In this document: positions 51,672 through 60,448 of the stretch, piece by piece
Layout: each line of letters starts with the position of its first letter
Position numbering within the stretch: the stretch's first letter is position 1
From: Roseiarcus sp963787135
GTDB taxonomy: Bacteria > Pseudomonadota > Alphaproteobacteria > Rhizobiales > Beijerinckiaceae
Direction of reading: 5' to 3'
Assembly (NCBI GenBank): GCA_963787135.1
Contig: CAWBBW010000030.1
Location: 186,001 to 250,000, forward strand
Length of the DNA stretch: 64,000 nt
Translations under genes and position numbers: made by a program
Notes under the pieces: generated by a model
What the model was told of the DNA's origin: nothing
The model's database searches: none
What the model saw: the letters and a program-made list of their open reading frames with translations, nothing else

Positions 51672-52752
51672 CAAGACCTTTAAAGCGATTTGCGCGGTTG
51701 TCATAACTATTTTTAATATTGGAGTGGCGAGAGCCCAATGCTTCTGTAAGGATCCGTCCACAAGAGTTGGGATTTACGTTACCCTCAATGGTGATCGGAT
51801 AGCTCCTGGCCTTTTGGACATGCTTAACTTGCAAATCTGGGCGAGCCTGAGGCCATCACGACCCGATCAACCAGACGTGAAGTTTGGATGTGGAATGGTA
51901 GAAAAATACAGTCATGGCGCGCCGCGATGTTCACAACTTGTACTAGAGGGCAACGTTGGCAGGATCGGCCCGGATGCGATTCTACAAGCAACGTTATCAG
52001 CGCGACCAACAAACGATCGGCGAAGCGTAAAGAGAGAAGTGTGGAAAATTGATCTGCTCGGAAAGTCCGTACAGTTTGATCCAATTGATGAACTTTATTC
52101 GTTCCCTCCAGTTATAATTCCGGCGAAGAGCTTTTCTTTATACAAAGATTTATCAAATGTTAAGCTTTGCCAGAAGCCGGAAAAGAATTGTGACGGTGAG
52201 CCGATAGGGGATAATAGGTCTCCAACTAAACTAACCGGAAAGGATAGCGAATATGAGGAAAGTGATGGGACCGCAGAATTTGTGAAGGTCGAGTTGACGG
52301 ACGGCAAAACGGGGTGGCTGTACTTACCTTATATAGGTAACAGAAGCGAGGTCGTGAAATTTGTTTCCGGTGTTATTCGCTTTCTTCGGGGTGATTACGA
52401 AGGAGCGGTGGCTATGTTTCAAGGTATAACGGGGAATGAGACAAATGCTACGTTCAAGATCAATGCTCTCTTACTTCAAGCTGTGGCAGAAGAACTGGGA
52501 GGTGGAAGTGGGCGAAAATCACTCGCAGCTGCAGCTAAGCTAAACCCATCGTTAAGAACGATATTTAAAGTGAAGGTAATGATTGATTTAAATGAAGCGG
52601 TCCGCACCAGCAGTGCTACTCAACGTTATAAGCTTATCGAGTTGGCTTACGAAACTTTAAGAAACGGCGATCGGATATTCGACGCGGGCGACTCGTGGTA
52701 TAAGGAGGCGGCGAATGTTATCGAAAGTTATAAGACTGGGCTGAGAAGATGA
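51658..52752 (+). CDS. Hypothetical exported protein with SH3-like and helical repeat parts
   Basis: A 364-residue protein. Signal peptide FKAICAVVITIFNIGVARAQ. The first mature domain begins CFCKDPSTRVGIYVTLNGDR. A central segment (FSLYKDLSNVKLC, then TAEFVKVELTDGKTGWLYLP) resembles a bacterial SH3 domain. The last 120 residues are helical and TPR-like (RFLRGDYEGAVAMFQGITGN, INALLLQAVAEELGG). ATG 51658 overlaps the previous gene. AT-rich, last gene of the cluster. No family recognised; a periplasmic scaffold or sensor is conceivable. Confidence 0.65.
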   Translation: MRGSSKTFKAICAVVITIFNIGVARAQCFCKDPSTRVGIYVTLNGDRIAPGLLDMLNLQIWASLRPSRPDQPDVKFGCGMVEKYSHGAPRCSQLVLEGNVGRIGPDAILQATLSARPTNDRRSVKREVWKIDLLGKSVQFDPIDELYSFPPVIIPAKSFSLYKDLSNVKLCQKPEKNCDGEPIGDNRSPTKLTGKDSEYEESDGTAEFVKVELTDGKTGWLYLPYIGNRSEVVKFVSGVIRFLRGDYEGAVAMFQGITGNETNATFKINALLLQAVAEELGGGSGRKSLAAAAKLNPSLRTIFKVKVMIDLNEAVRTSSATQRYKLIELAYETLRNGDRIFDAGDSWYKEAANVIESYKTGLRR

Positions 52753-53094
52753 TTTCGATTACGGTGGCACCCCCGCCTGTGGGTTTTTATTCAGGCTTGC
52801 TGATATTGTGAGCCCACGGACTATCGTCTTTACAAGGACTGGCTGGTCGAATCGTGCTGTCGCTTCGGCGTCGCCTGCTCAAGCTTATTGCGTGATACCA
52901 CCATTGGCCACGCCTCAACGCAACGGCGCCCTTCTTCGACTCTACAACCGGTTTTCAAGTGCCCGTGAGATCACGCTGGGGAGGTTATACTCGTATAGCT
53001 CGTGGCGCGCCGCAGGCTCCGAACGCCGAAAACTCGGCGGGCAATTCTATCCATTGGCGGTGGCATTACACGCGCCTAGAGGAGGAGGTTTGCT
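52753..53094. other. Intergenic region between the AT-rich cluster and a PEP-CTERM gene
   Basis: About 342 bases. CACCCCCGCCTGTGGGTTTTT just after the previous gene could be a weak terminator. GC content returns to the genomic level near 52800. The GGAGGAGG ribosome site of the next gene lies at the right end. Nothing else is supported. Confidence 0.45.
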
Positions 53095-54141
53095 ATGCGG
53101 ATCGCATTCTCCACTGTGGTTGTTCTGGCGGTGTTTCCGGCCGAGGCGCTTGCAGCCAGCGCCATAAGCAGCGGGACCGAAGTGGTCGGCGTGGGCGCCA
53201 GTATTTTTTCGCCGGCCGCCGCGACCGGGTCTTGGTGCGTAGGCGCTGAGGTCGACGGCGTCGCAAACAACGGTTACGCCTACACTCCCGGGGGCGGTCC
53301 AGAGATTCCGTGCACCTCTGTCTTCTTCATAAAGAACGGAGCCAGGAGCGCTCAGTCCTGGTTCTACAAGTATTACGATCGGAGGACCTTCAACGGCGTC
53401 GGACCGCCGGCGCCGATCGCGAAGTTCCCGGCTCCCGTGACGGTGTCTGGTAACTCGAGCGCCTCCGGCTTTCCGCCTGGAAGCAGCACCGGTGATATTG
53501 CCAACGCGAGAGGCAGCTTCACTTCGAGCCAATCCACCGTAAGGGGTGTCGTTGTGCATCGGTCCGCCAGCCTCCGCTCGACCGCCAGCGTGGACGTATA
53601 TGACGCGAACGGCGGTCCAGGGTTGTCTACGTCCGAGGTATTCGATCCCTGGATCTTTACCCCGGATGAAGACACGCTGCTGACGCTGGACGTTTCGCTC
53701 GCCGATGTGATGATGACCGTGCAGGGGGTCAGCCCGTTTTACGGCGGGACGACGCTGGAAGCGTTTGGCGCGTTCGGCGTCGGTGACGCGCCCGGAACGT
53801 CGATCCTGGGCTCCTGGGACTACTTCATGGAAGTCGACAATAACGCGTCGTTTTCGGCTTCGTCGATTCCGGTTTTCAGCATGGATATTCCTCTCACTGC
53901 CGGCCTGACTTACTGTATGACAGACGATCTCGAAACCGCCGCCACAGTGGTCATTCCGGAACCGGGCGTGATGGCCCTGTTCGCCACGGGGATGCTCGCC
54001 CTGAGCGGTCTGGGCTCTATCGCCGGACGAAGGGCGAAGCTGTCGAATGGCGGTTCCACGCCGTCCGCCACAGCGCCGACCGCGATTCCGGATGAATTTG
54101 CAGGCGGCCGACGACCTGTCGCGCGCCGAAAACGAGCATGA
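53095..54141 (+). CDS. PEP-CTERM sorting-domain protein, C-terminus run into a higA relic
   Basis: A 348-residue exported protein. Signal peptide RIAFSTVVVLAVFPAEALAA, then a beta-rich extracellular part with many Gly/Ser/Thr. The sorting tail is VIPEPGVMALFATGMLALSG followed by LGSIAGRR, a canonical PEP motif, helix and arginines near residue 285. About 40 further residues (SNGGSTPSATAPTAIPDEF and on) follow the arginines, which is unusual. These are read out of frame from a higA fragment, so the native stop was probably lost by recombination. ATG at 53095 behind GGAGGAGG. Confidence 0.75.
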   Translation: MRIAFSTVVVLAVFPAEALAASAISSGTEVVGVGASIFSPAAATGSWCVGAEVDGVANNGYAYTPGGGPEIPCTSVFFIKNGARSAQSWFYKYYDRRTFNGVGPPAPIAKFPAPVTVSGNSSASGFPPGSSTGDIANARGSFTSSQSTVRGVVVHRSASLRSTASVDVYDANGGPGLSTSEVFDPWIFTPDEDTLLTLDVSLADVMMTVQGVSPFYGGTTLEAFGAFGVGDAPGTSILGSWDYFMEVDNNASFSASSIPVFSMDIPLTAGLTYCMTDDLETAATVVIPEPGVMALFATGMLALSGLGSIAGRRAKLSNGGSTPSATAPTAIPDEFAGGRRPVARRKRA

Positions 54142-54181
54142 CTATTCCGGCGTACGCTCCCGCTCGGACGCCGTGGCCTGA
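54083..54181 (+). pseudogene. HigA antitoxin 3' fragment
   Basis: In the frame ending at 54181 the residues RFRMNLQAADDLSRAENEHD followed by YSGVRSRSDAVA are the last 33 residues of a HigA-type antitoxin. The nucleotide stretch GCATGACTATTCCGGCGTAC is identical to 49782-49801 in the other higA relic. It overlaps the extended end of the PEP-CTERM gene in a different frame. No 5' part is present. Confidence 0.7.
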
Positions 54182-54232
54182 GCCGACGAACGCTCGGCGG
54201 GGGGAACTACGGCGACGGCCAGCGGAGGGTCC

Positions 54233-54628
54233 ATGAGCGCCGTTCTGGAACGTCCGCAAGCCCCGGCCAGGCATCGGCTTGACGTCGGCGCCTATTACCG
54301 GATGGCCGAGGCCGGCCTCCTTTCCCATCCCCAGCGTGTGGAGCTGATCGACGGAGACATCTTCGACATGAACCCCATCGGCAGTCCGCACGCCGCCGTC
54401 ACGAGGAGGCTCGAGCAGCAGTTCGCCCGCGCCGTCGCCGACGGCGTTGTCCTTGTCAGCGTCCAGAATCCCTTACGTCTCGACGCCTATAACGAGCCTC
54501 GGGCGGATTTCGTGGCCTTACCGCCCCGTCCCGACGCCTACGCCGCCGCCCAACCCGGGGCGGCCGACGCCGACGGCCAGCGGTCCGCAAAGGCGCTTCC
54601 GCCGCGGGAGCACAGCGATGCGCTGTAG
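54233..54628 (+). pseudogene. Uma2-family (DUF820) nuclease-like protein, truncated
   Basis: The start matches Uma2 proteins: HRLDVGAYYRMAEAGLLSHP, RVELIDGDIFDMNPIGSPHA, then DAYNEPRADFVALPPRPDAY. Uma2 proteins are about 190 residues with a PD-(D/E)XK core whose Asp lies in the PDF-like motif. Here the frame ends after 131 residues, and the E-x-K half (normally LLIEV, downstream of PGAAD) is missing, so the catalytic core is incomplete. ATG at 54233 behind GGAGG. Confidence 0.7.
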
Positions 54629-54826
54629 GAGGACGGGCAACTGCTGCCGCGCCTCATGGCAGCAAGACACACTTCGGATTCGAAAAATCGCGAATTTAGC
54701 GCGGATTGACATCAGTATTCCCAAGCTTATTCTCAGGAAAGTGCTTGCTTTTCCTGCCCGCAATCCACTCGCGATCACTTGATTACACAGTAAACTTGGC
54801 GAGATACAGATGAAGGAGGTTTTTCG

Positions 54827-55546
54827 ATGAAAATCGCTTCCTTATTCCCCGCCGTTGCAATGGGCGTGGGCGCTGCGGCCTCCCCCGCAAGGGAACAAAG
54901 GATGCGATCGATGCTCAGGTCGATGGTCGTCTCGTTGGTCGCTCTCATCCCCGCGGTCTGGACGCAAGCTGCGGGCGCCCAAATCCTCAACGTGGCGTCC
55001 TTTGGATCGGGCGGAACGACGCCCGTCCTTCAAGTCGTGTCCTATTTCAGCACCGACGACGGCGTCATATACAACGCGGATTTCAACGCGATCGCTCCCA
55101 TCGCGATTGTCTTCACGATCCAGGGAAACCTGAGCGGCGCCGCCTCTTATTATTTCGGTCTCCCGGGGGGCTACACCGTCACGAACGCTACCAACTCTCC
55201 GTTTACCGCGTTTGAAGTGGGAATAGAAACGATCCTCTCGGGCGCCGCGATCACATCCGCCGGAGGCGATCCCACGATATTTCCCGATGAGACCTTCGCG
55301 CCGCCTCTTAACGCGACGGAGGTGACGTTCAGCGGGCCGCCCGGTCTTCGGCCAGGCGAGAGCCTGCCCCTCGCCCTCACCTTCACCGTGCCGGCTTATG
55401 GCGGCTATCAATACGTCGATCTCGTGCTGACCCCCAGCGTCCCGGAAGCCTCGACATGGGCGATGATGCTCGCCGGCTTCGCGGGCCTCGGCTTTCTAGG
55501 CTATCGCGCGTCTTCGAAGGGCGCGGCGCCCGCCGCCGCCGGCTAG
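54827..55546 (+). CDS. PEP-CTERM-like sorting-domain protein (PEA variant)
   Basis: A 239-residue exported protein. Its sorting tail reads VPEASTWAMMLAGFAGLGFL followed by GYRASSKG: the helix and arginine are canonical but the motif is Pro-Glu-Ala instead of Pro-Glu-Pro. The signal peptide is RSMLRSMVVSLVALIPAVWT, cleaved near QAAGAQ, preceded by 25 extra residues from the ATG at 54827, which has a perfect AAGGAGG site. The mature part is beta-rich without recognised domains. Confidence 0.78.
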   Translation: MKIASLFPAVAMGVGAAASPAREQRMRSMLRSMVVSLVALIPAVWTQAAGAQILNVASFGSGGTTPVLQVVSYFSTDDGVIYNADFNAIAPIAIVFTIQGNLSGAASYYFGLPGGYTVTNATNSPFTAFEVGIETILSGAAITSAGGDPTIFPDETFAPPLNATEVTFSGPPGLRPGESLPLALTFTVPAYGGYQYVDLVLTPSVPEASTWAMMLAGFAGLGFLGYRASSKGAAPAAAG

Positions 55547-55687
55547 CCGTGGCGATGAGCTGTCGAGATGAGGCTCCCACAGCGCTCGCCGAGCGTGAGA
55601 GCTGCTCATCGCCCGCGCGTCGCGCCTCACGGATCCTCTGTCGGCCGTGTCGTCACGCTCAGGGCCGTGTCACCGGAATCCCGTCTG

Positions 55688-55915
55688 TCAGAAGGAGGCG
55701 CTGGGGTCGGCGTAGCGTTGCGCGGCTGCCGCCCCGACCAGAATGACAATTGCGCCGGACTGCTCACGCACGCGGATGCGGCAGCCAGGCAAACCTATGC
55801 TCCGGGCGATTTTGGCGATCTTCGGCCATGCCGACTTTATATCGCGGAGCGGCACCGAGGGCTGAACAGCAATAACATCTTCCCCCCTCAACACTTCAAA
55901 ATTATAGAATTGCAT
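55688..55915 (-). CDS. Small conserved hypothetical protein
   Basis: A 75-residue protein starting at ATG 55915, seven bases after a strong AGGAGG. It begins MQFYNFEVLRGEDVI and continues LRDIKSAWPKIAKIARSIGL, then CRIRVREQSGAIVILVG, a compact alpha/beta composition typical of small rhizobial proteins related to DUF6894. No catalytic features. Monocistronic. Confidence 0.65.
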   Translation of the reverse strand: MQFYNFEVLRGEDVIAVQPSVPLRDIKSAWPKIAKIARSIGLPGCRIRVREQSGAIVILVGAAAAQRYADPSASF

Positions 55916-56268
55916 CCGTTTCCTCCTTGCGCAGTGAAGAATTTTCCCCTTCTCTGACGCAAACTCTAACTATACGCTGCCGAAACGATCGGATTACGTT
56001 TCAGTTAACCGAAAGCAACGTCCAGAGCGTATACGAAGGACTCGTGCCCAGAGTATGGCGGGCGAACCAGGAGATGATAAAAAATTATTAATGTTCTGCC
56101 GCCCTACTTCCCCGCCTTGATCTCATCGAAGGCCGATTTGGAGATAAGGCAACCTCCGGCGAGACGCTCCTAAAGGCGGGGGCGGCTCCGGTCCGATCAT
56201 TGCATCCGTTCGGTTCCGTGGCCCGTCGATCGCAACGGCCGCGGCCTGAACGGACAAGGAAATCGACC
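55916..56268. other. Intergenic region upstream of cynS
   Basis: About 353 bases containing the promoters of the small gene and of cynS. It is locally AT-rich between 55960 and 56100. No CynR gene and no clear operator were seen. Confidence 0.45.
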
Positions 56269-56751
56269 ATGAAGCGCGAGCAGCTGACGGAGAAGATTCT
56301 CGATTTCAAGCGCGAGGCGGGGTGGAGCTGGAAGCACATTGCCGAGGAGATCGGCGGCATGTCGCCCATTCTGGTGGTCGGCGCGCTTTTAGGCCAGATG
56401 AGACTTCCCAAAGCGCTCGCCGAAAAGGCCGCGAGCCTCTTCGACCTCTCCGAGGCGGAAAAGCGGATGCTGGGCGAGGTTCCCCTGCGCGGGACGCCGA
56501 TGCCGCCGACCGACCCGCTGATCTACCGGCTCTATGAGCTGGTGATGGTCAACGGTCCGGCGCTGAAAGCCCTGATCGAGGAGGAATTCGGCGACGGCAT
56601 CATGTCGGCGATCGACTTCGATCTCACGCTCGACCGGCTCGCCAACGCGAAGGGAGACCGGGTGCAGCTCGTCATGAGTGGCAAGTTCCTGCCGTACAAA
56701 TACTACGGCGCCGAACAGGGCGTGCCGGAGTATGGGTTCAGGGAGGACTGA
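56269..56751 (+). CDS. cynS: Cyanate hydratase (cyanase)
   Basis: A 160-residue cytoplasmic enzyme that decomposes cyanate with bicarbonate to ammonia and CO2. N-terminal helix-turn-helix-like part (EAGWSWKHIAEEIGGMSPIL), then the catalytic half with the Arg and Glu of YRLYELVMVNGPALKALIEE and the Ser of FGDGIMSAIDFDLTLDRL, ending FLPYKYYG. All three catalytic residues are present. ATG 56269, with AAGGA upstream, is preferred over an in-frame ATG at 56200. No cynT or transporter gene is nearby. Confidence 0.92.
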   Translation: MKREQLTEKILDFKREAGWSWKHIAEEIGGMSPILVVGALLGQMRLPKALAEKAASLFDLSEAEKRMLGEVPLRGTPMPPTDPLIYRLYELVMVNGPALKALIEEEFGDGIMSAIDFDLTLDRLANAKGDRVQLVMSGKFLPYKYYGAEQGVPEYGFRED

Positions 56752-57268
56752 TCAGCCGGGAGGATGCGCAGGCGAAGGACAAAACCGCGATCACCTGGAT
56801 GGAGTATGTTTTCGCTTCTTGGGCTCACCAAGAATTTTGCTCCTCTCTTTTCGCTCCCGACCGGCGCCAAAGCCAGCCACCTGCCGTTTCGTCTGTTTTC
56901 GTGAATACTTTCCTAACCGTATAGTCTACGGCTCAGCTTGCTCGCCGAAGCGAACAACTCAGTGGTTGTATTGTTGGAAAATCGATTATGACGTCTAGAT
57001 TGCCGCAACATTTCTGTTGACTTTATTGCAATTTGAGTTGACATTGTGGGTATCCGGCCCGTCCTCAGCAACGGGAGACAAGACGCGTCAGTCAAAACAA
57101 GCGCCACGTTCATTCCTAAGGCGAACTCAACTTCTCAAGTGCCGTCGTTCATGATCATTGCGAGTAAACGACCAGACTAGCCTGTTATGCTTGCTGACGC
57201 GGGCTACGAGCGGGCCCATTCAACCGTGCCGGACCTCACGGCACGCTGCGCGACGATGGAGGGACACG
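56752..57268. other. Intergenic region without a supported gene
   Basis: About 517 bases with AT-richer patches between 56900 and 57060. Short frames lack ribosome sites. The GGAGGG before the next PEP-CTERM gene marks its right end. Confidence 0.45.
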
Positions 57269-58438
57269 ATGTGCGCCTACCGTCAATATGCACGCGGCGA
57301 CTGCCGACCGATGAAACAGTTTCTTGTCGCGCTCGCGGCGATGGCGAGTTTAGGCGCCTCGGACAAGGCGTTCGCGTGGTCGAGGACAATGGGGTCGGAA
57401 ACGATCGACCTGACGACCGGTCCCGGCTCCCCTTACCAGTGGACGTCGCCCGCAACGGGTTCGGCCGGTCCGAACGAGGTCCTGCAGGGCGGGATCACGA
57501 TCACCTATACCGCCTCCAAAAACAACCTAGCCGGTTTGATTGCGGACGGCTCCTACACGATTCAGGAGAACTTGATTTATCTCGATGAGAATACTTTTCC
57601 CAACAGAAACACCAAAATAGCGTTCTCTACCTTCAAGTTATCAGTAACCGCAGATCCTCAAACATTCACGTTCGTGCCGCCTTCCTTTGTGACGACGCTG
57701 GCGCCTCGGGGAAGCACCACTGACTTTCGGATAGACGGCTATAATGGCTGGTCGCCAAACGACAAATCAAGTCTTGTTACTTTGACCAAGCTGGGGGCCG
57801 CAGGCGCTCCCGCTGGGGGCGCCGCTGGAGGACCAGCAAAGAGTTCTATTCCGAACAATGTCTACGCGGCGAACATAAAGGCGGAAGACGCTCCGGTTCC
57901 GTATGGGCGGTCTCTGGCGATCTATACATTCTCCTCTCCAGACGGAATCCATTTGACCATCAATGCTTTCAACAACTCCGGGTACAGTTTGGTCAATTCG
58001 TCAACAAGTCAATTAGCGTACAATGGACTGGATGATCCCGTAATACCCTCCGTCACCTTCGATCCGAGCGCGACGTTTACAAGTCTCGACCCCAATGGAA
58101 CCCCGGGGATAGCCGAGGTTTCGGGGCTTGGATCGACATTCGCGATCCAGGCTTTCGGAATGAGCGTCCCGCTCGCAGCGTACTTCACCACAACTCTACC
58201 CTATGCCCTGCCCAGCGATGGCCTGAGCACCGACATTTCGGCGTCGAGCCTGTCCGCCGGCAGCCGCGCGTTGTGGCTGGACTTTGACGGTCGGACGCCC
58301 GGTTCCGAAGTCGGCTTCCTGATCGTCGGCCAAGCAGTGCCGGAACTGTCGACCTGGGCCATGATGCTGCTCGGCTCCGCGGGCCTTGGATTTGTCGGCT
58401 ATCGCAAGTCGCTTAAGAGAACCCCACTCGCGGCTTGA
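57269..58438 (+). CDS. PEP-CTERM-like sorting-domain protein (PEL variant)
   Basis: A 389-residue exported protein with signal peptide MKQFLVALAAMASLGASDKA starting 14 codons after the chosen ATG (57269, GGAGGG six bases upstream). The sorting tail is VPELSTWAMMLLGSAGLGFV followed by GYRKSLKR, again with the third motif residue changed (Pro-Glu-Leu). The mature part is beta-rich and Gly/Ser/Thr-rich, with a Gly/Ala run around residue 180 (GAPAGGAAGGPAKS). Likely surface or matrix protein. Confidence 0.8.
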   Translation: MCAYRQYARGDCRPMKQFLVALAAMASLGASDKAFAWSRTMGSETIDLTTGPGSPYQWTSPATGSAGPNEVLQGGITITYTASKNNLAGLIADGSYTIQENLIYLDENTFPNRNTKIAFSTFKLSVTADPQTFTFVPPSFVTTLAPRGSTTDFRIDGYNGWSPNDKSSLVTLTKLGAAGAPAGGAAGGPAKSSIPNNVYAANIKAEDAPVPYGRSLAIYTFSSPDGIHLTINAFNNSGYSLVNSSTSQLAYNGLDDPVIPSVTFDPSATFTSLDPNGTPGIAEVSGLGSTFAIQAFGMSVPLAAYFTTTLPYALPSDGLSTDISASSLSAGSRALWLDFDGRTPGSEVGFLIVGQAVPELSTWAMMLLGSAGLGFVGYRKSLKRTPLAA

Positions 58439-58531
58439 CGAAGGTTTCGCCAATCAGGAGGGCAGGCGATCTGGTTGCGGCAATTGCCGCACGGGGGGCC
58501 ATCGACGCGATGTTAACGAGGCCTCGCCAAG

Positions 58532-59227
58532 GTGGTGTGTCCGCATCGAGAGGCCGCATCTCCTTTGGAAACCGACCTCTATCCACCGATCAAAACCCAT
58601 CTGGAAAAGCTCGGCCTCAAGGTCAAGGGCGAGGTGTGCGGCTGCGATCTCGTCGGCCTTTCCGACGGCGCGCCCGAACTCGTCGTGATCGGCGAGATGA
58701 AGCAAAGTTTTACGCTCGAACTGGTGCTTCAGGCCGTTGATCGCACATCCGCCTGCGACGAAGTCTGGCTCGCCGTCGGCGCCTCAAAGCGGGGGCGCGG
58801 CCGGGAGAACGACGCGCGCGTGAAGAAGCTCTGTCGGTTTTTAGGCTTCGGACTTCTCACCGTCACCGCCGAGGGCCGGGTCGACGTGGTGACGGAGCCA
58901 GCGCCATGGAAGCCGAGGCGCGACGCCAAACGGCGCTCGCGCATCGTCGAGGAGCATCGCCGCCGCAACGGGGATCCCGTCGCGGGCGGTTCGACCCGGC
59001 TGCCGCAAATGACCGCCTATCGTCAGCAGGCGCTGGCCGTCGCCAACGCGCTCGCCGGGGCGCCGCGTCGTCCGCGAGACCTTCGGATACTCGCTCCGGA
59101 CGCGGCCAAGATTCTTCAGGGCAATGTCTACGGATGGTTCGAGCGGATCGAGCGTGGGCTTTACGGGCTGACCTCGTCCGGCCGCGTCGCGCTTGTCACG
59201 TGGGCCGACCACTTTGCGCCAGGGTGA
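58532..59227 (+). CDS. DUF2161 (PD-(D/E)XK-type phosphodiesterase-like) protein
   Basis: A 231-residue protein of the alphaproteobacterial DUF2161 family. The N-terminal half contains LETDLYPPIKTHLEKLGLKV, CGCDLVGLSDGAPELVVIGE followed by MKQSF, which provides the Asp and E-x-K of a restriction-like nuclease fold. The C-terminal half has a winged-helix-like region (ILAPDAAKILQGNVYGWFER). GTG start at 58532. Neighbouring genes give no functional hint. Confidence 0.8.
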   Translation: MVCPHREAASPLETDLYPPIKTHLEKLGLKVKGEVCGCDLVGLSDGAPELVVIGEMKQSFTLELVLQAVDRTSACDEVWLAVGASKRGRGRENDARVKKLCRFLGFGLLTVTAEGRVDVVTEPAPWKPRRDAKRRSRIVEEHRRRNGDPVAGGSTRLPQMTAYRQQALAVANALAGAPRRPRDLRILAPDAAKILQGNVYGWFERIERGLYGLTSSGRVALVTWADHFAPG

Positions 59228-59246
59228 GGGCGCCGACCGCTTATGC

Positions 59247-59651
59247 CTACGAGCCGTCGCCGGCTTGCTTCGCGAGCGCCTGCTTTACGCGATCCAGTAG
59301 ACTGCGGCCGGTGTACGGCTTCGCCAGCAGAGGCTCGACGACCTCAGGCGGGAGCTCAATCTGCGAAATCCCGGTCGTCACCACGACCTTCACGCCCGGA
59401 CGATGACTTAACGTCCATCCGGCAAGCTCAAGGCCATTCATTCCCTCGCCCAGATTGATATCCGTGAACACAAGATCGACCGCGAATTTCGATTGGAGCG
59501 CCTCGATCGCTTCCTTTGCATTGGCGGCCTCATGGACGCGGTATCCGCACTCGCGCAGGAACTCCGCCATGTCCATCCGGACCAGCGCTTCGTCCTCGAC
59601 GAAGAGTATCGTCTCGGCAGGCGCATGAATTTGAGAGCTGTCATCCGGCAT
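59247..59651 (-). CDS. Stand-alone response regulator receiver protein
   Basis: A 134-residue CheY-like protein: acidic pocket in ILFVEDEALVRMDMAEFLRE, phospho-acceptor Asp in DLVFTDINLGEGMNGLEL, Thr/Lys switch in VVVTTGISQ and LLAKPYTGRSLLDRVKQAL. There is no output domain, as in the FixJ-less single-domain regulators that work with HWE/HisKA_2 kinases in this group of bacteria. ATG 59651 chosen; an upstream ATG at 59738 adds 29 unlikely residues. No kinase is nearby. Confidence 0.85.
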   Translation of the reverse strand: MPDDSSQIHAPAETILFVEDEALVRMDMAEFLRECGYRVHEAANAKEAIEALQSKFAVDLVFTDINLGEGMNGLELAGWTLSHRPGVKVVVTTGISQIELPPEVVEPLLAKPYTGRSLLDRVKQALAKQAGDGS

Positions 59652-59738
59652 TAGGCACCCCCGTTTGACGCCAAACAAATTCAGATACGCAGAGACGATA
59701 AATGGTTCCCAACAATTTGCATCATACGGCTCCGCCAA

Positions 59739-60080
59739 TCACTCGTCGTTCGGCGGGCCGGCGTTGCGAGCGGGGTCGCACCTTGCGTGCGCCTGCCTGA
59801 CTTCCGCCAGACTGCGAAAGGTCCGGGACTCGAGGTCGGCGCAATAATCGTCGAGCGGGTCGACTGCGTTCGGGGGACCGAAAGGGGCGGCAGCGTCTGA
59901 CGGATCCGAAGGAACGGTTGCGTCTGGCGGTCCGGAAGGAACGACGGGCGAATTCTCGAACAGGCCGGGAGGATAGTCCTGCGACGCGAGCGCCGGACTC
60001 GACGCCAGCGCGGCGGCGAGCGCGATGATCGAATAACATGGGCCGCGCGCCTTGAAGACGGTCGAACACGTGGACGACAT
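59739..60080 (-). CDS. Hypothetical small exported protein
   Basis: About 113 residues with a signal peptide (YSIIALAAALASSPALASQD) after an unusually long positively charged start. It has a Pro/Asp/Ser-rich linker (DATVPSDPSDAAAPFGPPNA) and a C-terminal cysteine pair (LDDYCADLES and QAHARCDPAR). ATG 60080 chosen; ATG 60194 is also in frame. No family was recognised. Confidence 0.5.
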   Translation of the reverse strand: MSSTCSTVFKARGPCYSIIALAAALASSPALASQDYPPGLFENSPVVPSGPPDATVPSDPSDAAAPFGPPNAVDPLDDYCADLESRTFRSLAEVRQAHARCDPARNAGPPNDE

Positions 60081-60448
60081 TGCCCGACGGTAGCCAGGAA
60101 AGACGGCAAGAATCAGCGGCAGGGCGGAAGCCTTGTCGCCCACGGCCCGAGGGAAGTCGGGTATCGCCTGGGGCCAATTATAGAAGTTGCGCATGACTCG
60201 CGACGACGGGGCGCCTCAGTGAGCACTCGAAACGGAAGAGGGCCGCCGCCGGAGGGGCCCGGCCGCGGCCCTCAGGGAACGGGAAGGACGCGAAAACAAC
60301 CGCTTTCGCCGAATCAACGCCCAGCGCAGCCCGATTGCGCAAAAATGACGGGTGCGCGGGCGTTGTGTCAACCACCTGTAGACGCGGTCGCTGACCGTGT
60401 CCCCGCAATCAACGATCGCGGCTACAGCAGGGCCACCCAGGGCCGGTT

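Noticed and set aside
52959..53249. 96-codon frame upstream of the PEP-CTERM gene
   Set aside because: No good ribosome site, overlaps the PEP-CTERM start in another frame, and no similarity to any known protein.
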